Shown here piece by piece: positions 6,954 to 11,277 of a DNA stretch of 11,277 bases. This stretch comes from JBLHHI01 sp047614125 (GTDB lineage Bacteria > Bacteroidota > Bacteroidia > NS11-12g > UBA9320): positions 1-11,277 of the forward strand of contig JBLHHI010000106.1 of NCBI GenBank assembly GCA_047614125.1, in the 5' to 3' direction. The first letter of the stretch is position 1. The number at the start of each line of letters is the position of its first letter. The position numbers and the translations under genes were made by a program. Below the pieces are notes generated by a model. It ran no database searches. It worked only from the letters and a program-made list of their open reading frames with translations, and was not told the origin of the DNA.

Positions 6954-9263
6954 TTAAAAAATTAAACGATAGGATGCTGATGGAAAAAAGTAAAAATTAG
7001 ACACTTTTACCGCTTGATATGCCTGATTGGGTCTAGATTTATCGAGCTGACTGTAAATCTCTGATACATTCTGATTGGCCGAAATATTGTATAAAGTAAG
7101 TTCGACACTCTGCGTAAAATCAGAGTAGTAATCGCCCACAAAATATTGGATCTTAATATCGGACCGAAAATAGGGTGCCGATTGATAATTATTGATCTCA
7201 TCGTACGAAAGCACTACCCGACCATTGATGTCTCGATATTTGGCATTTGGAAGGGTAAACGGATTGCCACTTGCTACCACCAAGTTGGTGGATAATACAA
7301 ATCGTTCGAAATGATATATAAGGGTAGTTTTTAAGTTGTGGAGTCTGTTGTAGTCGAAATCAAAGGTTTCGGCATCATTTATTCCTTCAAAGGTTCGATC
7401 GAATTTCGACAAGGTATAGCCCAACCAAAACTGGGTGGAAGCGCTCTTGTATTTAAGGATGTTTTCGAAGCCAACCGATCGGCCTTCTCCAACAATCGCA
7501 TTCGTTTCGGGCGATTGATTCCGTAAAAAGTTGGTGTTATAGAACAGCACTAAGTTGTTCATCTGTTTGAAATACACATCGCTTTCCAAGGTTAGTTTTT
7601 CTGTGAATTTTCGGACATAGCCAACGTTAAGCTGAGTAGAAGATTCTGGTTTTAACAGTTCAGTAGCAGGTAACCATGCTGAGGTTGTATTAGGACTTCC
7701 GTTGAGGTATAGGTGGAGAAATTGATTGGAAAGCGCGCATGAAAACTTAACACTTGCCACCGAATCAATAACTCGAACGGCACTGATTCTTGGTTCTGGC
7801 AGTACGTTGGTATAACCGTTGTAGTTGTAAACAACCAATCGTGCTCCAAGATTTACGGACAAAAGTGGATTAATTTGCCACTCATCTTCGAAGTAGGGCG
7901 CAATTTCAAGCGACTTTTTAGAAGAAGTATCGCCATACTGTTCGGATGAAAGTAAGCTTGCCGTAGCGTTAAAGTTATCGATCTTAAGCGAGCCTGTGTT
8001 GAAGTTTCGCAAACCGCTGTGCAATCCAAACAAAAAGAAATGGTTATTGCTGCGAGCATATTCTAAATCGGCATGAATACCAATGTGGTTTAAGCCTATG
8101 TCGAGTTCATTTTCGATTCTTGAAGGAACCCCGGGAAGCGGATCCGTGTCTGTTTCGGTTAAACTTTGAGCAAACTTAAATGCCGAGTAATACGCTGAAA
8201 AAGAAGAATATAGCTTAGATGAAAAAACGTGGTTGAATCGAGTTGAAAAAACTCGATTCGTTTCTTTAACACCAATTTCATACGATGCGCTTGAGCCTGA
8301 ATCGGGTTCGAAACTCAAGTTGTACTTATCTCCAAGGCTGTACACACCAAAAATAAGCTGATCGTTTTTGCCTAGGTTGAGTTTGAGTTTCGAATGAAAA
8401 TCTCCAAAAACCACCGTATTCTCTTGCAAACCGCCTAAGAGCACATCGATGTACGACCTACGAATGTTAAAAGACAGCATTGAATTCTTTCGATCCATTG
8501 GCATCGTAACGTTTAAGTTGGCCAAAATGGGGTTGATGTGCAAGGCAGCATGCGCATCATCGGTATCGCCGGAGTTAGTTTTTATGTCGATTACGCTGGA
8601 AGCCCTTCCTCCAAACCGTGCTGGAGCATTGCCTTTGTACACCTGCGTACTGCTAATAGCATCCGTATTAAAATTAGACATATAACCAAAGAAGTGTCCA
8701 TTTCCATAAATTGGCACCCCGTCTAAAAGAACTAGGTTTTGCGAAACATCGCCTCCTCGAACTATTAAATCACTGTGCCCGTGACCGCCAAAATCGATTC
8801 CTGGGAAAAGCTGCAAACCCTTATTCAAATCATTTTCGGAAAAGAGCAAGGGAGCCCCTTTTAGGGTTTTAATGGGTACGTCTAAAACGGCGTTAATTGG
8901 GTTAATAAAGGGACTTTTAATGTTACTTGAGGTGGTATATATAGTTTCAATATATTCTCTTTTTGGCTTGAGCGCAACATTAATGCTGGTATCGTTAGAT
9001 ACTTTCAAGTAGATGGTGAAGTCTTGATAACCATCTTGTGAACAGGAAATGATCACGGGTGTGGAAGGGCAAGAAATGGTGAAATAGCCAGCTTCATTCG
9101 AAAAGGTGGAGTATGGTTTATCCAACACTTGAAATTGCACGCCATTTAAAACCCGGCCGGTGCTTTGATCGGTTACGTAGCCAGAAACTGAATTTCTGAA
9201 TTGAGCAAAAGTGAAAGTATGTGCAACGCAAAGAAGCGCCCCTATAAATAGGATTTTTTTCAT
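6954..9263 (-). CDS. TonB-dependent outer-membrane receptor with carboxypeptidase-like N-terminal domain
   Basis: This is a predicted outer-membrane active transporter of 769 residues. It has a Sec signal peptide (residues 1-20, cleavage A|Q), a CarboxypepD_reg-like beta-sandwich (about 27-98, GYVTDQSTGRVLNGVQ and NEAGYFTI), a plug domain (about 125-230, with LIVRGGDVSQNLVLLDGVP and ARFGGRASSVIDIKT), and a 22-strand type barrel ending in an aromatic C-terminus (YRLIF). The length is that of the smaller receptors, not the roughly 1000-residue SusC proteins, and no SusD gene is adjacent. The frame is open upstream to an ATG at 9311, but I chose the ATG at 9261-9263 because it begins directly with MKKILF and a standard signal. 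The longer form would add 16 residues and begin only about ten bases after the expected transcription start. It is the first gene of the operon with DUF4249 and the hydrolase. The substrate is unknown. Confidence 0.93.
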   Translation of the reverse strand: MKKILFIGALLCVAHTFTFAQFRNSVSGYVTDQSTGRVLNGVQFQVLDKPYSTFSNEAGYFTISCPSTPVIISCSQDGYQDFTIYLKVSNDTSINVALKPKREYIETIYTTSSNIKSPFINPINAVLDVPIKTLKGAPLLFSENDLNKGLQLFPGIDFGGHGHSDLIVRGGDVSQNLVLLDGVPIYGNGHFFGYMSNFNTDAISSTQVYKGNAPARFGGRASSVIDIKTNSGDTDDAHAALHINPILANLNVTMPMDRKNSMLSFNIRRSYIDVLLGGLQENTVVFGDFHSKLKLNLGKNDQLIFGVYSLGDKYNLSFEPDSGSSASYEIGVKETNRVFSTRFNHVFSSKLYSSFSAYYSAFKFAQSLTETDTDPLPGVPSRIENELDIGLNHIGIHADLEYARSNNHFFLFGLHSGLRNFNTGSLKIDNFNATASLLSSEQYGDTSSKKSLEIAPYFEDEWQINPLLSVNLGARLVVYNYNGYTNVLPEPRISAVRVIDSVASVKFSCALSNQFLHLYLNGSPNTTSAWLPATELLKPESSTQLNVGYVRKFTEKLTLESDVYFKQMNNLVLFYNTNFLRNQSPETNAIVGEGRSVGFENILKYKSASTQFWLGYTLSKFDRTFEGINDAETFDFDYNRLHNLKTTLIYHFERFVLSTNLVVASGNPFTLPNAKYRDINGRVVLSYDEINNYQSAPYFRSDIKIQYFVGDYYSDFTQSVELTLYNISANQNVSEIYSQLDKSRPNQAYQAVKVSNFYFFPSASYRLIF

Positions 9264-9325
9264 TGTATAATTCTTTTTAAAAATCACGCTAACAATACAG
9301 CGCAGGTTCATGTGTTGAGTGCAGA

Positions 9326-9333
9326 CAAAGTTA
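9326..9333 (-). promoter_or_regulatory. Putative -7 box of the receptor operon
   Basis: The minus strand reads TAACTTTG here, an exact match to the Bacteroidota -7 consensus TAnnTTTG. It lies 62 nt upstream of the chosen receptor ATG, so the leader would be about 55 nt. I do not see a clear TTG-type -33 element at the usual spacing. Confidence 0.5.
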
Positions 9334-9361
9334 AATGATGGTAGGTATTTCCTATGATTAA

Positions 9362-9406
9362 TCGTTGGATTATTTCCGTACGCTTACAAAAAGCTGGGCC
9401 CAACGA
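9362..9406. repeat. Interrupted inverted repeat in the divergent promoter region
   Basis: TCGTTGG (9362-9368) is exactly complementary to CCAACGA (9400-9406), with 31 nt between. It lies between the receptor operon promoter and the tRNA promoter and just upstream of both. It could be an operator, but 7-bp arms at this spacing also arise by chance. Confidence 0.25.
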
Positions 9407-9457
9407 CCTATCTCGATTTAGTTTCACAAAATGTTAGGTATAAAAAGTGAATGATTT

Positions 9458-9465
9458 TATATTTG
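9458..9465 (+). promoter_or_regulatory. -7 box of the tRNA-Arg promoter
   Basis: TATATTTG matches the Bacteroidota -7 consensus TAnnTTTG exactly. Its G is 12 nt before the first base of the tRNA, so transcription would start within a few bases of the mature 5' end. A possible degenerate -33 element (GTTAG, 9433-9437) sits 20 nt upstream. Confidence 0.6.
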
Positions 9466-9476
9466 CGGCCCCAAAC

Positions 9477-9550
9477 GGCCCCGTAGCTCAACTGAATAGA
9501 GTATCTGACTACGGATTAGAAGGTTTCAGGTTTGAATCCTGACGGGGTCA
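9477..9550 (+). tRNA. tRNA-Arg (anticodon ACG)
   Basis: The 74-nt cloverleaf folds fully. Acceptor 9477-9483 pairs with 9543-9549 (one G-U), and the discriminator is A9550. The D stem is GCTC/GAGT, and the anticodon stem is TCTGA/TTAGA. The anticodon loop CTACGGA places ACG at 9511-9513, reading CGN arginine codons after A34-to-inosine editing. The variable loop is AGGTT, and the T stem is TCAGG/CCTGA. CCA is not encoded. The D loop has G18 A19 instead of G18 G19 and the T loop has U56 instead of C56, so the 19-56 tertiary pair appears changed from G-C to A-U. The 3' end from the T loop onward is repeated downstream and serves as a probable integration site. Confidence 0.95.
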
Positions 9551-9551
9551 C
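9535..9551 (+). repeat. att-like direct repeat, copy 1 (tRNA-Arg 3' end)
   Basis: The 17-bp AATCCTGACGGGGTCAC covers the end of the T loop, the 3' half of the T stem, the acceptor 3' strand, the discriminator and one base beyond. An identical copy lies 158 bp downstream at 9693-9709. Flanking bases differ on both sides (G versus T before, A versus T after). Use of a tRNA 3' end as attachment site next to a recombinase gene is a classic integration arrangement. Confidence 0.75.
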
Positions 9552-9558
9552 AAAAGAA

Positions 9559-9588
9559 GTCCAGCACGATGTGCCGGACTTTTTTTTT
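9559..9588 (+). terminator. Rho-independent terminator of tRNA-Arg
   Basis: GTCCAGCAC (9559-9567) pairs with GTGCCGGAC (9571-9579) across a 3-nt GAT loop, with one A-C mismatch, and is followed by nine T (9580-9588). It starts 9 nt after the tRNA 3' end and is a convincing intrinsic terminator. Confidence 0.85.
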
Positions 9589-9618
9589 AGCGAATCAAAG
9601 CTTGCTTTGAATTTGTGT

Positions 9619-9652
9619 AAAAAAAAAGGACGCTGATGCGCAGCATCTGGAC
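9619..9652 (-). terminator. Possible minus-strand terminator of the recombinase gene
   Basis: Read on the minus strand, a GATGC/GCATC hairpin (9646-9642 with 9638-9634, loop TGC) is followed by AGCGTCC and nine T (the A-tract 9619-9627). It lies about 30 nt past the recombinase stop. The 7-nt gap between stem and T-tract makes it weaker than a standard terminator. It would limit antisense transcription into the tRNA. Confidence 0.35.
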
Positions 9653-9682
9653 TTTATGCTTGTTCGGAGCCCAATGAGGGGA

Positions 9683-11266
9683 TCACGTTAGTAATCCTGA
9701 CGGGGTCACTCGAGCGGAGAATTGGTTAAAATTAACTGGTTCTCCGCTTTTTATTTTAGCCAAATCTGTTGATAATGAGGGGATTGCGGCGAATATCGAG
9801 TTCACCCGAAAAGTTTGAACTCTTCCCTTTGACTTGCTGTAACCCAAACCGGATGGAAACACCAATTGTTGAATTCTTCGCTTTTGAAGCAAATCGCCAG
9901 ACATCCAGGTTTCACTGAGGTTTTTGGATATTTTTAATGCATTATCTATGGCTTTTTGAAGGTTTGAACTCGAAAAACGAGTAAGACCAAAATTCGAGTC
10001 TAGATTTAACTTCTCTACTTCATACTTGGTTCTGAATTTTTGGTAGATATCTTGATTGATTTCTCCAACGGCATAGCGTTCCTCAATCGTTTCGATTTTG
10101 GAATCCAACTCCGTTAACTGCTTTTTCATTTTCGATTCGGATGATCGAATTTCCTTGGTTAAAGAATCGTAGGTGTAGACCATTACTTCTTTAATGAGTT
10201 GATCATACTTGGAGTCTACTTGATATTCCTTAAGCATCCCTTCAAATTCTTGATGAAGCTTCTTTGCTGATCGGGTGCAGCAACATCCTTTAACTCTACA
10301 CTTATAATAGTAGAGCCCTTTATTTTTAACCAAGAAACCCGTTAAAGGTGTTTTGCATGCATCGCAAAAAACAAACTGTTTTAACGGAAGGTTTTCGTTG
10401 TCGCATTTGTGCTCTTGGGGGTGGTTTGAGGGTTCTGAGTTGATTTTTAAAAAATCTCCCTGTGATACAATGGGTTCATGTTTTCCTTGTATTATCTCCC
10501 CTGGAAGCATTTTGCAAACCAGTATGCCACAGTAAAAAGGGTTTTTGAAAATCTCATGAAGCCGCCTATCATCCATTTTTAATCCTTCCGAATTTAATCG
10601 CCTTACAATTTCTGCATTGGAATACAATCCTTGGACCCTCCATTTGAAGGCTTTTTTCAGATGTTCACCGTTTTGATCAATTACGATGTCCCATTCAACT
10701 GCTTTGTGATATTTGTTCTTATTGGTATATCCTAAAGGAGGCGTCCATAACCAATACCCCTTCCTTAAAAGATCGCTCATGCCCGTAATGGTCTTATCCT
10801 TTCTCAGTTCATTATCAAACTGACTAAATATATGGTACAGGTTCTGCTGAAATTTACCCGAGGCAGAGGTTGCATCCACTTCTTGTGTAACCGCTTTTAC
10901 TTGAATCCCTTGGTTCATCAATTCATGCGTAATTTGGGCGGCACTTGAACCCGTTCTTGAAAATCGATCGTAGGAATAAACAATGATGTAACCAATAGAA
11001 CCGCTTTGTTTAGCGAATTTCAACATCCGTTTAAACTCCTTTCGGTCATCACTTTTAGCCGATTCATGCGTTCCTCCAAAATATCCCACAATGTTGTAAC
11101 CATTGGCATTGGAGTAATTTTCACAATACCTTTTTTGGGTTTCTAAACTTGTATTTGAATCCGCTTGTTCTTTTGTTGATACACGGGTGTAAATAATGGC
11201 ATTCTTATTCTCCCCGAATGCCCTTTTCTTTGGACTAAATTTTTGGAATTGCTGTAGTTTATTCAT
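9683..11266 (-). CDS. Large serine recombinase / site-specific integrase
   Basis: This 527-residue protein has the layout of large serine integrases. An N-terminal resolvase catalytic domain (about 22-165) carries the nucleophile Ser30 in YTRVSTKEQ, with Arg28, and the DRFSR motif at 100-104. A Recombinase (PF07508-type) domain follows (about 170-270). A zinc beta-ribbon has CDAC (Cys301, Cys304) and CRVKGC (Cys323, Cys328), and a predicted coiled coil lies at about 365-420. Such enzymes cut two att sites, form 5' phosphoserine links and rotate the ends to integrate or excise DNA. All catalytic residues are intact, so it looks functional. The gene points toward tRNA-Arg, and its last codons (VTPSG) lie inside the 17-bp repeat at 9693-9709, so the C-terminal tail is set by the junction. 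The start ATG is 11 bp from the window edge, and no promoter can be judged. Confidence 0.93.
   Translation of the reverse strand: MNKLQQFQKFSPKKRAFGENKNAIIYTRVSTKEQADSNTSLETQKRYCENYSNANGYNIVGYFGGTHESAKSDDRKEFKRMLKFAKQSGSIGYIIVYSYDRFSRTGSSAAQITHELMNQGIQVKAVTQEVDATSASGKFQQNLYHIFSQFDNELRKDKTITGMSDLLRKGYWLWTPPLGYTNKNKYHKAVEWDIVIDQNGEHLKKAFKWRVQGLYSNAEIVRRLNSEGLKMDDRRLHEIFKNPFYCGILVCKMLPGEIIQGKHEPIVSQGDFLKINSEPSNHPQEHKCDNENLPLKQFVFCDACKTPLTGFLVKNKGLYYYKCRVKGCCCTRSAKKLHQEFEGMLKEYQVDSKYDQLIKEVMVYTYDSLTKEIRSSESKMKKQLTELDSKIETIEERYAVGEINQDIYQKFRTKYEVEKLNLDSNFGLTRFSSSNLQKAIDNALKISKNLSETWMSGDLLQKRRIQQLVFPSGLGYSKSKGRVQTFRVNSIFAAIPSLSTDLAKIKSGEPVNFNQFSARVTPSGLLT
9693..9709 (+). repeat. att-like direct repeat, copy 2 (inside the recombinase 3' end)
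   Basis: This is an exact second copy of AATCCTGACGGGGTCAC from the tRNA-Arg 3' end. No tRNA 5' half precedes it, so it is not a second tRNA gene. On the minus strand it encodes the recombinase residues VTPSG and part of the next codon, nine codons or fewer from the stop. It marks an attachment-site junction. Confidence 0.75.
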
Positions 11267-11277
11267 TGTTGTCTATT

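Larger units (their letters stand above)
9557..9654. repeat. Nested imperfect palindrome between the att repeats
   Basis: Three pairs of inverted blocks share nearly one centre: AAGTCCAG (9557-9564) with CTGGACTT (9647-9654), T9 (9580-9588) with A9 (9619-9627), and TCAAAGC (9595-9601) with GCTTTGA (9604-9610). Their centres are at 9605.5, 9603.5 and 9602.5. Each arm therefore reads AAGTCCAG, a GC-rich hairpin unit, nine T and TCAAAGC in the same order. The GC-rich units differ in sequence and length (15 versus 19 nt). Confidence 0.7.
9535..11277. mobile_element. Left end of a probable tRNA-Arg-integrated element (runs past the window edge)
   Basis: A tRNA 3'-end duplication and a full-length large serine recombinase pointing toward the tRNA indicate an integrated element whose left end is here. 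The boundary is ambiguous. It could begin at copy 1 (9535) or at copy 2 (9693), the latter leaving the 141-bp spacer as remnant or older insertion. No cargo is visible because the window ends 11 bp upstream of the recombinase start. The far att copy is expected to the right. Confidence 0.55.

Noticed and set aside
9264..9311. The 16-residue upstream extension of the TonB-dependent receptor (ATG at 9309-9311).
   Set aside because: The extension disrupts the signal peptide, and its ATG would lie only about ten bases after the transcription start implied by the -7 box at 9326-9333. Met17 begins a standard MKKILF signal.
9395..9402. The perfect palindrome TGGGCCCA upstream of the tRNA.
   Set aside because: An 8-bp palindrome alone is expected by chance and has no adjoining T-tract or promoter relation.
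9693..9709. A second tRNA gene at the downstream repeat.
   Set aside because: Only the 3' 16 bases of the tRNA plus one flanking base are present. No D arm, anticodon arm or 5' acceptor strand precedes it.
1..11277. CRISPR arrays, retron or toxin-antitoxin genes and insertion sequences.
   Set aside because: I found no regularly spaced repeats, no transposase or reverse-transcriptase motifs, and no small paired ORFs outside the genes listed.

Overview
The window is chromosomal DNA from a member of the Bacteroidota, probably of the Flavobacteriia/Cytophagia/Sphingobacteriia type. The signs are a C-terminal type IX secretion (T9SS) sorting domain with the YPNP motif, a DUF4249 lipoprotein next to a small TonB-dependent receptor with a carboxypeptidase-like N-terminal domain, TAnnTTTG-type -7 promoter boxes, and start codons without clear Shine-Dalgarno sequences. 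The exact genus cannot be read from the window.

Left part (1-986, + strand): the last 13 codons of an unidentified gene, then a complete L-threonylcarbamoyladenylate synthase of the long Sua5 type, which takes part in t6A tRNA modification. A 237-bp gap without a recognisable gene follows.

Middle part (1224-9263, all - strand, transcribed right to left): a tight three-gene operon encodes an outer-membrane TonB-dependent receptor, a DUF4249 lipoprotein (9-nt gap) and a class-C beta-lactamase-fold serine hydrolase lipoprotein (4-nt gap). After 161 bp comes a large secreted multidomain M36 (fungalysin-like) metallopeptidase carrying a T9SS sorting domain. Together they read as cell-envelope machinery for capturing, cutting and importing an extracellular peptide-like substrate. 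The joint function is inferred; only the families are seen.

Right part (9458-11277): a tRNA-Arg(ACG) gene on the + strand with its own promoter and terminator, followed by a full-length large serine recombinase on the - strand pointing back at the tRNA. A 17-bp direct repeat of the tRNA 3' end lies at 9535-9551 (in the tRNA) and 9693-9709 (inside the last codons of the recombinase gene). This is the signature of an integrative element at a tRNA attachment site, with the element probably running off the right edge. Between the two repeat copies is a 141-bp spacer dominated by a nested, co-centred imperfect palindrome (9557-9654) with a terminator-like unit in each arm. The recombinase reading frame stays open through the att core, so its C-terminal tail depends on what the core is joined to. 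The tRNA itself carries an apparent compensatory change (A19/U56 in place of G19/C56). These last points are the most unusual in the window.
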